Assembly (NCBI GenBank): GCA_964557845.1
Contig: CAZLBV010000143.1
Span: 1 to 14,174 of the forward strand
Source of the DNA: CAZLBV01 sp964557845
Lineage (GTDB): Bacteria > Acidobacteriota > Aminicenantia > Aminicenantales > Aminicenantaceae
Reading direction: 5' to 3'
Length of the DNA: 14,174 bases
Position numbers and translations under genes: made by a program. Position 1 is the stretch's first letter. The number at the start of each line of letters is the position of its first letter. The notes under the pieces are model-generated. The model was given only the letters and a program-made list of their open reading frames with translations, was not told where the DNA came from and made no database searches. Positions 1 through 7,346 of the stretch are shown here, piece by piece.

Positions 1-376
1 ATAGACAAAAGCCATCATGGTGTTTGGCTGTGATTAGGATCAATTTCATGCCCGCATCTTGGCAGACTTTGACCCATTGATCCGTGTCCATCTCACTAGG
101 CGCAAATACTGTTGGATCTTCCTGCCCGGTTCCCCACTGACGGCCGGTAAAAGTATTGGGGCCGAAATGGATAAAGGCAGTAAACTCAAGTTTCTGCCAG
201 GCGATCTGGCGGGGAGCCGGCGTAACTAAAGCAGCTGCTTTAATTATATCTTCTATGTTTGCACCTGCAGGAAGAGAAATCCATCCTTCTTCTATTTTGA
301 TCTCCTGACAAGATGGGGAAAAAATAAATACCAATAGAAAAAAGAAAATTCTTATCTGGTTAGTGATCGGACACAT
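1..376 (-). CDS. Alpha-L-fucosidase, GH29 family (5' part only, runs off the left edge)
   Basis: The reading frame, translated by hand from the reverse complement, gives 125 N-terminal residues before the window ends. After a hydrophobic stretch (about residues 9-20) and a possible lipobox ending at Cys23 (SPSC, not ideal), the catalytic domain begins. It shows IHFGPNTFTG (residues 69-78), QWGTGQEDP (80-88), DQWV (99-102) and the family hallmark TAKHHDGF (116-123). These match GH29 enzymes, which release terminal alpha-L-fucose by a retaining mechanism. The HFGPNTFTG wording is closer to the alpha-1,3/1,4-acting GH29-B type, which is an inference. The catalytic Asp lies off the window. The start is uncertain: ATG at 376 gives the neatest signal sequence, an in-frame ATG sits at 394, and neither has a strong ribosome binding site. 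The gene follows the GWxTD gene by 28-46 bp with no terminator seen between, so cotranscription is likely. It is probably a lipoprotein or exported enzyme. Confidence 0.88.
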   Translation of the reverse strand, partial: MCPITNQIRIFFFLLVFIFSPSCQEIKIEEGWISLPAGANIEDIIKAAALVTPAPRQIAWQKLEFTAFIHFGPNTFTGRQWGTGQEDPTVFAPSEMDTDQWVKVCQDAGMKLILITAKHHDGFCL

Positions 377-422
377 ATTTGATCTCAGATACATAGTCAC
401 ATTTATTCACACAAAACCAAAC

Positions 423-2507
423 TTACTTTTTCCGCAGCGACTGGACCAATTTTTTGATGTTTTCCTGGTCGGGATTGATCTCAAGGGATCTCTGCCAGAT
501 CCGCAGGGCTTCCGCAGTATTACCCTCTTGATAGTAAGCAGTCCCTAACAAATTGAGGATCTCAAGATTGAGGCCAAAACGGGAAAGATAATCACCATAA
601 TATGTGACCGCCTCGTCAAATTGTCCCAGAGAATGAACGGATTTCCCGAGAAAATAAAGCACCAGGTCCGTTGTTTTATCTTCACTAAATGGAATAAGAA
701 TAGTTTTTACCCTCTGGTATTGCTCGTCAATAAAAAGGCATTGACTCAAAGCTAAGCTGTATTTAAGCTGGGTGGGATCTTCAGCATAGGCTCTCTCCAA
801 ATAAATCAGGGCATCCTTGATCCTTCCAAGATTAAGCATTTGGAGCCCCACCTCGCATTCGAACTCCGCTTTGTTAAAATCAGGCTGTACCTTGGAGACT
901 ATAATAGGTCGGCTTAAATCCGGAGCGGTGGTGATCTCGAAGTTTTCATCCTGGGTGAGATGGACAGATCCTTGTGGATCCATGAAAGAAACTTTTATCT
1001 TATAATAATCCGGCGGAAAATCCCGGAGGGGAAAAACTTCCAGAAACTCCTGTCCAGTACCGAACTCGTGGATATTTTTTGTCCGGTCAAGAAACAGCTT
1101 ATCGCGGCGGAAAATTTCATATTTGACCTGTGCCGAAGTTCGGATTTCAGGGGAAAGACCCAGGATCTGAAAAAAAACTATCAGGTTCTCTTTTCGGGCA
1201 AAAGTATTCCGGGCCGGGATAAGTAGCTGGCCGCTTTTAGTCTTAAACGGAAGCAATTCCGGATCGGTTGAAGTGCCGCCCTCCAACCGGTAGGCCAGTA
1301 AAGGCGTAGTTATGGCCGGCAGGGCGTTTTCTTCAGGTATCGTTATATTCGCTCCAAAGGTTGTAAACTGTTTTGAGACCGTGTTTTTCAGCAAAAAGTC
1401 GAATCTATAGGTTCCGGACACCAAAGGAAAGAGATCCTGAATAGCCAGTGATTTAGCAGATAAGTCATTTATTTCTTCAGCGCTGAAAGACAAGGGGAAC
1501 TCTTTGGTGAATTGATAAACGGTATTCCCGTTGAGATCAGTGACGCGTCCGTCAAGCTCAAAATTGGTGCTGAAGGTCTCTTCATAGGATTCCATAGAGA
1601 TCCTCTTCGGCTCGATGGAATAATGGACCATATAAAATCCTGACGCATCCTTGATGATCTGCAACGCCGCATCGCTGGCTATGTAGTTGGCTGAATAATC
1701 GACATCAATGATATCTTTGTACTTGAGCAGTGCATCGGCATACTCATCCTCCACTTTTTTAAGAGGATAAGCATAAACATCTCCCATCAGCCGCATCGAT
1801 GCCAGGGAAACAGTCCCCTGCATGACTCGTTCGCCGGGGATGAGTGAGAGCGTTTGATAAGCCAGGTTGGGAGCAAGGTTGAGCAACTGCTGGTAAGCAC
1901 TCTGCTTATTTCTGGAATCAGACATAAGATCAGCCGTCATACCTGTCCCCCAGTCTGCGATCAGACTCTCCGGCCCATCACTCACAGGTGAATAAAGAAC
2001 ATATTCTCCGAGACCATGTTTTTTAAAAAAAATAATATTGAATTCGGCAGGAAGTCCATAATTCTGGTCACCTTCATAAGCCCATATCTGTGTGGGATAA
2101 ACACCATTGACATTGGTAAAGTCCTCTATATTTCGTGGAGGACCCAGTATTATATAAATTCTTCCCTGGTCTGTTCTCCACCCCGGCCGAGGAGTGCCCC
2201 GACCGTAGTATTCATTGGCGTATCTTATTCTCTGATAATGTTCTTCTCTAAACTCATTATGCGGTGTTCCTGGAGTTGGATCCCTTTGTTTCCAGAAGGC
2301 TTCAATGAAAATATCTCTTTCTCTGTCAGTCTGAAGCTTTTCGAAAACATCTCGCTCCTTAGAAGTAATAATGTAAATAACCTCTTCATCCAGCCACCTC
2401 CGGTAGAGGTCGGACATCTTCTGTTCAGCATTTGGCTGAGGAAGCATATAAATTGGACATAGATACACAAACAAAATAAAAAAAAGGCTTTTTTTAAACA
2501 TTCTCAT
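423..2507 (-). CDS. GWxTD-domain protein with C-terminal TPR repeats, exported
   Basis: The protein has about 694 residues. It opens with a basic, hydrophobic signal-like segment (about residues 4-24). Then comes the conserved N-terminal block of GWxTD proteins: WLDEEV near residue 40, an FWKQRDPTPGT stretch (72-82), an HYQRIRYAN helix (91-99) and the signature GWRTDQGRIYIILGPP beginning at about residue 110. The middle (about 150-560) looks beta-rich and matches no enzyme family I recognise. The C-terminus (about 565-690) has TPR-like helices, including GRIKDALIYLERA and GNTAEALRIWQRSLEINP. GWxTD proteins occur in Acidobacteria and related phyla and have no established function; a cell-envelope role is inferred. 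Start candidates are TTG 2510, ATG 2507 and ATG 2501; none has a clear Shine-Dalgarno sequence, and I chose 2507. Upstream lies the long repeat-bearing spacer; downstream, the fucosidase follows closely. Confidence 0.87.
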   Translation of the reverse strand: MRMFKKSLFFILFVYLCPIYMLPQPNAEQKMSDLYRRWLDEEVIYIITSKERDVFEKLQTDRERDIFIEAFWKQRDPTPGTPHNEFREEHYQRIRYANEYYGRGTPRPGWRTDQGRIYIILGPPRNIEDFTNVNGVYPTQIWAYEGDQNYGLPAEFNIIFFKKHGLGEYVLYSPVSDGPESLIADWGTGMTADLMSDSRNKQSAYQQLLNLAPNLAYQTLSLIPGERVMQGTVSLASMRLMGDVYAYPLKKVEDEYADALLKYKDIIDVDYSANYIASDAALQIIKDASGFYMVHYSIEPKRISMESYEETFSTNFELDGRVTDLNGNTVYQFTKEFPLSFSAEEINDLSAKSLAIQDLFPLVSGTYRFDFLLKNTVSKQFTTFGANITIPEENALPAITTPLLAYRLEGGTSTDPELLPFKTKSGQLLIPARNTFARKENLIVFFQILGLSPEIRTSAQVKYEIFRRDKLFLDRTKNIHEFGTGQEFLEVFPLRDFPPDYYKIKVSFMDPQGSVHLTQDENFEITTAPDLSRPIIVSKVQPDFNKAEFECEVGLQMLNLGRIKDALIYLERAYAEDPTQLKYSLALSQCLFIDEQYQRVKTILIPFSEDKTTDLVLYFLGKSVHSLGQFDEAVTYYGDYLSRFGLNLEILNLLGTAYYQEGNTAEALRIWQRSLEINPDQENIKKLVQSLRKK

Positions 2508-2510
2508 CAA

Positions 2511-2740
2511 ATATAAATTTAAACGATTTTTATATTTTCATCAACTTCAAAAAATAATGATAATGACTGAAAAAACCTCAGCATCTCTATAATTTCCCCT
2601 GTACAAATACAATCACAAAAAGTGAAAACAAATAAAGTCAATGGGTGGATGAGTCAATGAGGGATTCTTTTTTTTCCCTTCTTTTGCAGTTATGTTAACT
2701 TAACACTTAAAACTCAAAATTTAAAATTGTGTATTCTGTT
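2511..2740 (-). other. AT-rich upstream region of the GWxTD gene, no gene seen
   Basis: No convincing coding frame was found on either strand. The stretch is AT-rich and holds short homopolymer runs, two copies of CATTGACT (minus strand) exactly 16 bp apart at 2636-2643 and 2652-2659, and a weak promoter candidate. The roughly 100 bp next to the GWxTD start codon has no recognisable ribosome binding site. I see no riboswitch or strong stem-loop. Confidence 0.5.
2612..2641 (-). promoter_or_regulatory. Weak sigma70-like promoter candidate for the GWxTD gene
   Basis: Read on the minus strand, TTGACT (2636-2641) and TGTGAT (2612-2617) are separated by 18 bp. The -35 box is good (5/6) but the -10 box is mediocre (4/6). 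The -35 box lies inside the downstream copy of the CATTGACT direct repeat. It would give a 5' leader of about 100 nt before the start near 2507. The position, after the terminator of the receptor gene and before the next gene, makes a promoter here necessary, but this exact site is uncertain. Confidence 0.3.
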
Positions 2741-2892
2741 TTGTATTTTGGTCATTTGGACATTTGAATTTGTTTCGGATTTCGTGCTTCGGATTTCTGT
2801 TTGGTTTTCCTTCTATCTTCTATATTCTGGTTTCCTTCTATCTTCTGGTTTTATTCTATTTTCTATCTCCTGACTTCTATATTCTGGTTTTC
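2741..2892. repeat. Pyrimidine-rich, short-word degenerate repeat tract
   Basis: The plus strand is strongly pyrimidine-rich (T and C) and built from repeated short words. TTCGGATTTC occurs at 2774-2783 and 2788-2797 (14-bp period). CCTTCTATCTTCT occurs at 2809-2821 and 2834-2846 (25-bp period). The 17-mer CTTCTATATTCTGGTTT occurs identically at 2817-2833 and 2874-2890. Upstream of these the minus strand reads as CAAATG, CCAAATGACC and ACAAAACAG words. There is no open frame of note, no fixed repeat-spacer pattern and no terminal inverted repeats. It fills the gap between the receptor terminator and the next promoter. Confidence 0.8.
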
Positions 2893-2910
2893 TATGAATA
2901 ATTCAGGTCA

Positions 2911-2950
2911 ATAAAATAGAGCCTGGAAGGCCAACGCCTCCCAGGCTCTA
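2911..2950 (-). terminator. Rho-independent terminator of the receptor gene
   Basis: On the minus strand, 22 nt after the receptor stop codon, TAGAGCCTGG (2941-2950) pairs perfectly with CCAGGCTCTA (2917-2926). Further pairing at the base of the loop (GAGG with CCTT, including a G-U pair) extends it. The stem is followed directly by TTTTATT. This ends the receptor transcript and insulates it from the GWxTD and fucosidase genes. Confidence 0.9.
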
Positions 2951-2971
2951 TAACTCTTAAGCTGTATCTTC

Positions 2972-5900
2972 TTAGAACTGGAACTTTAAGCTGAGACGGA
3001 AGCGACGGGCATCGGTCAAGCCCGTGATCCGGCCCCACAATCCGGCATAATCTACGTTGGTGACATTAGCCCGATTAAAAAGATTAAGCACATCCAGTAC
3101 AACGTGAATGGCACCATAGTCCATGATCCGAAATGCTCTCTCTAATCTCAAGTCAAAGATAGCAAGACTTGGTAAATAGGTGGGCTCAGAGCTGCTGACG
3201 AGCCTGTTGAGGCCAAATCCAGTGATAACTGATCCTGGAATTCCTCCCCACTGAGTGCGCACAGGATAGTTTTCCAGCTCCCATATGGGACGACCGGTAT
3301 GCATCCTGAAACGAAGACCTAGATCCAGCTCAACAGTAGGAATGGTATAGGATCCGGAAAATTTTAATTCCAGCTTAGGAACATAAGGCAACGGACCATC
3401 CATATTGTTGATGGTGTAGTTCAAGTTGCCCATCCAGGTGTCATCGGTGATCATCGGGCCCATCATGTTATCATCCTGGCGCATGGTCCTCTGAGCCGTA
3501 CCATCGGACCAGGAATAGACCATCGAGGCCAGAGCCTGCCAGCGATTGGAATATCTCTTATTAAAAACCAGCTGAAAGGCCTGGTAGATCCTCTGTGGCT
3601 TTTTACCGTCATAACTCTGCATGTTCTCAACACGAAAATCACCATGGGTACTGATCCAGGCTATATCTTGACCGTCGACCACACCGTTCCCATCGTAATC
3701 CTGCCATTTAATACTGTAGAGATTGACAACTTGTCCAGATTCTGTGGTAAACGGGATCCTCTCATATTCCCACTCTTCTCCGGTCACCTCATTGATGGGA
3801 ACATTAACGAACAAATTGGATGCTCGCTTGTAAATATAGGTTCCGCTGATGGAAAAGTCGTTTAAGAGCTCCCTCTCAAGGTTCACTGAGATCTGATCGG
3901 TGTGCATGTCTTTGACATTATCCCCAACATTTAGTTCCCACGAAGGGTCATAAGAATCTGTGCTTACAGCAAGGGGAGTCCTTCCATAGATATTCCTGAC
4001 GGCATTCCTAAGCTCATTGACATCATCGGGCCCGTACTGGTAAATATAACCATCGCCATTCATATCCGCTATTTCCCAGGGGATCAAATAGATCTCCCTA
4101 TATAGATTCGTCATTTGCATATCCGGGCCGAACCGGCGGAGGAATTCTACAGCCAGCGGCATGTAATAGCGTCCGTAATTGGCCCGGAAGACCGTCTTTC
4201 CATCTTGGGTCAGCTGATAGGTGAAACCAACACGTGGAGAAAACGTATTAAAACCGAAGATATTGTCCGAACCTTCACGGGTCCTGAGTACAGGAGGCGG
4301 ACCATTGATTTCATCAGGTGAATTGACATATTCATAAACCTTTCCCTCTCCATACTTCGTGGTCATCCGGTCGAAACGGATCCCCAGATTGAGTGTCAGG
4401 CGGTCGGAGACTGACCACTGGTCATCAAAGAATAATCCCAAAGAGTCTGCCGTACGCACCGTCAGGAATGGGTTCATCTCGACCCTATTGTTGTAGAAAA
4501 GCAGCCCATCCTGGATGGCATTGCCGTAATACCAGGTCTGTGTCTTGAGATAGTCGATCTTATATCCCAGGCCGGCAACATATCCCCACCATCCCCCTAA
4601 AGGATAAGTGAAGTTAGCGTAATTCTGGAAATAACCGCCCATCCAGTTGCCCCGGCCTTTGGTGTACTGGGCACCGAATTTGATATCGTGTTCCCCAAGA
4701 AATTCTTCCACATAGTAGGTCATGTCTGCCTGGACGGTTTGTCGGGTTGATTTTTGAGCTTCCACATAGGGAAAATCTCCGGCGATCCCATACCGCGAGT
4801 TCCACTTCCACCAGTTGATATACCCGGGATGGCCCACCTTCTGCTCAGGAACAGGTTGGTCATCGGTCCAGAATCCCAGATACTTGGCTGTGAAGATCAT
4901 GGTGCTGGTGGGAAAATACTGCCACTGTGCGGAAAGGGTGTGATTGTAGGTGTCTGGACCATAGGTCATAGTGGTATCCCATTCCGGCTCTGTTCCCCAG
5001 CTCCATCCCCGGGAAGTGTTGTATTCATAATGATAATTGATCCAGGCCCGGTGGTTCTTCATAGGCTCTGCAGAGATCTTGCCGTCAAAATATCTTCCCG
5101 TGTAGGTGTTTAGCAAGCTCCAGTTCACCGGCAGCGAGTCAGCGCGGATGTAATCAAAAGCGCCGAAAAACCAAAGTTTGTTCTTGATGATAGGGCCGCC
5201 CAATGTAAAGTTGCCTTCCCAGTTGGTCTTGGTCGTGCCTGCCAGGACATCTCCTGATTGAACGAACAGCCAATCACTGCCGGCAATAGGACCATCATCC
5301 GGCTGGTTGGTTTTAAACCATCCCTTAAGCTCCGTATAGTAGGCAGCAGCACCGTGAAAGGTGTTACTCCCAGACTTTGTCAGGACATCGATCGCTGCTC
5401 CTGAATAGCTGCCGTATTCTGCCCTTGAACCGAGGGCTACGATCCTCACTTCCTCCACTGCGTTGTAATTGACTTTGACCAAAGACCCCCAGGCCGCTCC
5501 TCTGGGATTGGTGGTATTGACACCATTGACCAGAAACACATTTTCCATGCTAGAGCCGCCGTAGGCAGTCGGACTGGGCAGCCAGGAGCCTGAGCTTCCG
5601 ACATCGAACATCCCCGGTGTAGTCAAGGACAAGTCATAAAACGCATCCCGGGATGTAGGAAGTTTCGCCAGCATTTCACTTTCCAGCCGGGAATCCACTG
5701 TCGAGGTTTTGACATCAACAATGGGTGGGGCAGCCAAGACAGTCACTTCTTCTTCGATCGATCCCATCTCCATGGCTATGTCAATACTAACCGTACTGCC
5801 TGCTCCAAGATCGATGTTTTCCTGCACATATGTCTTAAAACCCGACAAGGTAACCGTAAGTTTATACGTACCGGGGGGGAGGTTCAAAAAGACAAAACTT

Positions 5901-6112
5901 CCCCTGTCTGTTGTGATGACCGACCGGGCGCTCATTAGGGCGGGACCGGCTACTTCCACGGTAGCTCCAGGAAGAAATTCACCACTATCATCTGTGACAG
6001 TACCGGTAATTTTGCCTTCCATAACGGATTGCGCGTGCACCGAATTCATGCTTACCGCCGCCAAAAACAGAGCAAGGAAGCAGACGCTGAATAATAATTT
6101 TTTCCTTTGCAT
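2972..6112 (-). CDS. Oar-like TonB-dependent outer-membrane receptor with N-terminal carboxypeptidase-regulatory domain
   Basis: The protein has 1046 residues. A signal peptide (1-27, ending VHA) precedes a carboxypeptidase-regulatory-like beta-sandwich (about 31-115; GKITGTVTDDSG, then LPPGTYKLTV). A TonB-box-like EEEVTVLA follows (120-127), then a plug domain (about 135-240; VFLVNGVNTTNP, VEEVRIV, GSYSGAAIDVLTKSGSN), then a long beta-barrel rich in aromatic, alternating strands. It ends RLSLKFQF; the terminal Phe is typical of the signal for outer-membrane barrel assembly. Such receptors import or bind ligands at the outer membrane using TonB energy. The domain order matches the Oar-like group rather than a SusC, and no SusD gene is present. 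Two calcium-loop-like segments lie in predicted extracellular regions: DMNGDGYI (683-690) and DYDGNGVVDGQD (805-816). The start is supported by AGGAG five bases upstream. It has its own promoter candidate and terminator, so it is probably monocistronic. The ligand is unknown; an oligosaccharide is inferred from the neighbours. Confidence 0.92.
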   Translation of the reverse strand: MQRKKLLFSVCFLALFLAAVSMNSVHAQSVMEGKITGTVTDDSGEFLPGATVEVAGPALMSARSVITTDRGSFVFLNLPPGTYKLTVTLSGFKTYVQENIDLGAGSTVSIDIAMEMGSIEEEVTVLAAPPIVDVKTSTVDSRLESEMLAKLPTSRDAFYDLSLTTPGMFDVGSSGSWLPSPTAYGGSSMENVFLVNGVNTTNPRGAAWGSLVKVNYNAVEEVRIVALGSRAEYGSYSGAAIDVLTKSGSNTFHGAAAYYTELKGWFKTNQPDDGPIAGSDWLFVQSGDVLAGTTKTNWEGNFTLGGPIIKNKLWFFGAFDYIRADSLPVNWSLLNTYTGRYFDGKISAEPMKNHRAWINYHYEYNTSRGWSWGTEPEWDTTMTYGPDTYNHTLSAQWQYFPTSTMIFTAKYLGFWTDDQPVPEQKVGHPGYINWWKWNSRYGIAGDFPYVEAQKSTRQTVQADMTYYVEEFLGEHDIKFGAQYTKGRGNWMGGYFQNYANFTYPLGGWWGYVAGLGYKIDYLKTQTWYYGNAIQDGLLFYNNRVEMNPFLTVRTADSLGLFFDDQWSVSDRLTLNLGIRFDRMTTKYGEGKVYEYVNSPDEINGPPPVLRTREGSDNIFGFNTFSPRVGFTYQLTQDGKTVFRANYGRYYMPLAVEFLRRFGPDMQMTNLYREIYLIPWEIADMNGDGYIYQYGPDDVNELRNAVRNIYGRTPLAVSTDSYDPSWELNVGDNVKDMHTDQISVNLERELLNDFSISGTYIYKRASNLFVNVPINEVTGEEWEYERIPFTTESGQVVNLYSIKWQDYDGNGVVDGQDIAWISTHGDFRVENMQSYDGKKPQRIYQAFQLVFNKRYSNRWQALASMVYSWSDGTAQRTMRQDDNMMGPMITDDTWMGNLNYTINNMDGPLPYVPKLELKFSGSYTIPTVELDLGLRFRMHTGRPIWELENYPVRTQWGGIPGSVITGFGLNRLVSSSEPTYLPSLAIFDLRLERAFRIMDYGAIHVVLDVLNLFNRANVTNVDYAGLWGRITGLTDARRFRLSLKFQF

Positions 6113-6149
6113 CCTCTCTCCTTTTAAAAAGCTTTTTCCCTAACCCTGC

Positions 6150-6171
6150 TTCTGCCGTTGTCCCGGCAGAA
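6150..6171 (-). promoter_or_regulatory. Stem-loop in the leader of the receptor gene
   Basis: TTCTGCCG and CGGCAGAA form a perfect 8-bp stem with a 6-nt loop. It lies about 37 nt upstream of the receptor start codon, between an orphan Shine-Dalgarno sequence and the real one. It is not followed by a T tract on either strand, so it is not a standard terminator. A role in mRNA stability or translation control is inferred. Confidence 0.55.
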
Positions 6172-6213
6172 ACAACCCCAAGATTTTTTATATAAGAATA
6201 CCCTAATTATTTG

Positions 6214-6221
6214 ACCTCCTT
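6214..6221 (-). promoter_or_regulatory. Orphan strong Shine-Dalgarno sequence in the receptor leader
   Basis: AAGGAGGT is a perfect 8-base match to the 16S rRNA 3' end, about 100 nt upstream of the receptor start codon. No ATG, GTG or TTG follows at normal spacing. An open stretch of about 27 codons could start only at ATT or ATA. It may be a ribosome standby site, an unusual leader peptide start, or chance. Confidence 0.4.
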
Positions 6222-6293
6222 AAAAGATTTATTTTGAAAAAATATTCGTCTCTTTTTTGCGGAAATCAACCTGCTTATTTTCCATACCACTAT

Positions 6294-6318
6294 AAATTGA
6301 TTAATATAATATCAATTT
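6294..6318. promoter_or_regulatory. Palindromic operator candidate over the receptor promoter
   Basis: AAATTGAT (6294-6301) and ATCAATTT (6311-6318) form a perfect 8-bp inverted repeat with a 9-bp spacer. It covers the -10 box and part of the promoter spacer, a typical place for a repressor site. The sequence is AT-rich, which raises the chance of coincidence. No regulator gene is in the window. Confidence 0.4.
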
Positions 6319-6329
6319 TTATTTGTCAA
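6301..6329 (-). promoter_or_regulatory. Sigma70-like promoter candidate for the receptor gene
   Basis: On the minus strand a consensus -35 TTGACA (6324-6329) is followed after 17 bp by TATTAA (6301-6306). This is the best promoter match in the window. The predicted transcript would start near 6294 and carry a leader of about 180 nt, which holds the orphan Shine-Dalgarno sequence and the stem-loop. No terminator was found between the preceding TPR gene and this site, so some readthrough is possible. Confidence 0.6.
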
Positions 6330-6386
6330 GTTTTTGTCAGTAGTTGCCTGAATATTCCCCCTCTTGCTTTTTGTGAGACTGGCCAT

Positions 6387-7346
6387 TTATTTTTTTATCT
6401 GTTCTTTTAATTTTGAGATAAGATCATCTAGAAAATTGATCTTTTCCTGATCTGTATATCCTGCCTTAGCTTTCTCAAGGTATTCAACCGCTTTCTCAAG
6501 ATTTCCCTGGTGGATCTCGCAGCGTCCGGCCATCTCGAGGTAAGCCGGATCATCCGGCTTTAGATTCACCGCTTTTTCAAAAAAAGGCAGGGCTTCGCCT
6601 ATCCGGTTCTGAGAGAATAGGATCAAACCTGCATTATAAGCAGCATCAGGATTGCTCGGATCCAGTTCCAATGTTTTTTGATATTGTTCGAGTGCCTTGT
6701 CTAAATCTCCCTGGCTCTGATAGCAAACTGCCAGTTCGAACCGGGCCGGCGGGAAATTCGGTACAAGCTGAATGACCTGACTTAAAGCATCGATAGCCTC
6801 AGCACACATCTGCTTCTTGGAATAGCATATTCCGATCAGATAAAGGGCATTGGAATCCTGGGGGGCTCCAGTCAGCACATCCTGAAGCATGTTAATGGCA
6901 CCATCGTAATCCCCTTCTCTGATCTTATCTTGTGCCTCTTTCAGTACCCCCTCCAGCTCTTTTAATCGTATTGCTTCCTGAAGCTGAGTTTCGGTAACAA
7001 GGGTGACCGTCGGGATCTCTACCTTTTTCATGCGGGGCTGGGGTTCTACAAATCTCCACTCATCCTCTTTTAAAGCATACCCCTCTTTTTTAAAGGTTAC
7101 TGCATAAATACCATGGGGTAGACCCGCCAGTTTGAATTCTCCCTTTTCATTGGTCTCGACAGTATAGCTCCTGCTGGTCTCGACATCCCTGAGTGTTATC
7201 TCAACATCGGCCAGAGGTTGTTTTTGGGGATCGACAACCTTGCCATAAAAATAGTACTCACGGTATTGAGCAAACAGGGGATAAAACTGACTCATTATAA
7301 AAAAGGCTGTCACCACAAATAAACAGATTCTAAAGCAATATCTCAT
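6387..7346 (-). CDS. Exported carboxypeptidase-regulatory-like domain / TPR protein
   Basis: The protein has 319 residues. A signal peptide (about 1-27, ending FAQ) precedes a carboxypeptidase-regulatory-like domain (about 30-115; YFYGKVVDPQKQPLADVEIT, then LPHGIYAVTFKKEGY). A charged linker follows, then about five TPR units (about 140-300), for example GDYDGAINMLQDVLTGAP, GDLDKALEQYQKTLELDPSN and GNLEKAVEYLEKA. The C-terminus is a lysine-rich helix. It has no catalytic residues and looks like a periplasmic scaffold or adaptor. The start overlaps the stop of the sulfatase-fold gene by ATGA, with AGGAG (7353-7357) six bases upstream, so the two are probably translationally coupled and may work together. 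The combination of a beta-sandwich and TPRs recalls the N-terminal domain of the receptor encoded next, but a physical link is only inferred. Confidence 0.88.
   Translation of the reverse strand: MRYCFRICLFVVTAFFIMSQFYPLFAQYREYYFYGKVVDPQKQPLADVEITLRDVETSRSYTVETNEKGEFKLAGLPHGIYAVTFKKEGYALKEDEWRFVEPQPRMKKVEIPTVTLVTETQLQEAIRLKELEGVLKEAQDKIREGDYDGAINMLQDVLTGAPQDSNALYLIGICYSKKQMCAEAIDALSQVIQLVPNFPPARFELAVCYQSQGDLDKALEQYQKTLELDPSNPDAAYNAGLILFSQNRIGEALPFFEKAVNLKPDDPAYLEMAGRCEIHQGNLEKAVEYLEKAKAGYTDQEKINFLDDLISKLKEQIKK

Noticed and set aside
2016..2462. Open frame of 148 codons on the plus strand
   Set aside because: It is antisense to the conserved N-terminal block of the GWxTD protein, including its signature, and shows no family resemblance.
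2476..2498. A7/T9 runs near the start of the GWxTD gene as a slippage or terminator signal
   Set aside because: The runs encode the Lys and Phe residues of a normal signal peptide (FKKSLFF), and the pairing is AT-only with a 3-nt loop.
2741..2892. CRISPR array
   Set aside because: The repeats are short, degenerate and unevenly spaced, with no unique spacers of constant length and no cas genes nearby.
4754..5113. Open frame of 119 codons on the plus strand
   Set aside because: It lies antisense within the receptor barrel, and its composition looks like a mirror of the aromatic-rich coding strand.
2972..6112. SusC-type receptor of a Bacteroidetes-style polysaccharide locus
   Set aside because: There is no SusD gene in the window, and the domain layout and motif wording fit the Oar-like group better.
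6126..6137. AAAAAGCTTTTT palindrome before the receptor start
   Set aside because: It is a 12-bp self-complementary AT run with no room for a loop. It is probably chance, and too close to the ribosome binding site to be a clear operator.
5709..6143. Open frame of 144 codons on the plus strand
   Set aside because: It is antisense to the signal peptide and regulatory domain of the receptor, which is strongly supported by motifs. The predicted protein has no recognisable domain and no ribosome binding site.
6150..6171. Intrinsic terminator for the carboxypeptidase-regulatory/TPR gene
   Set aside because: The hairpin lies more than 200 nt past the stop codon, beyond the receptor promoter candidate, and has no T tract on the minus strand.
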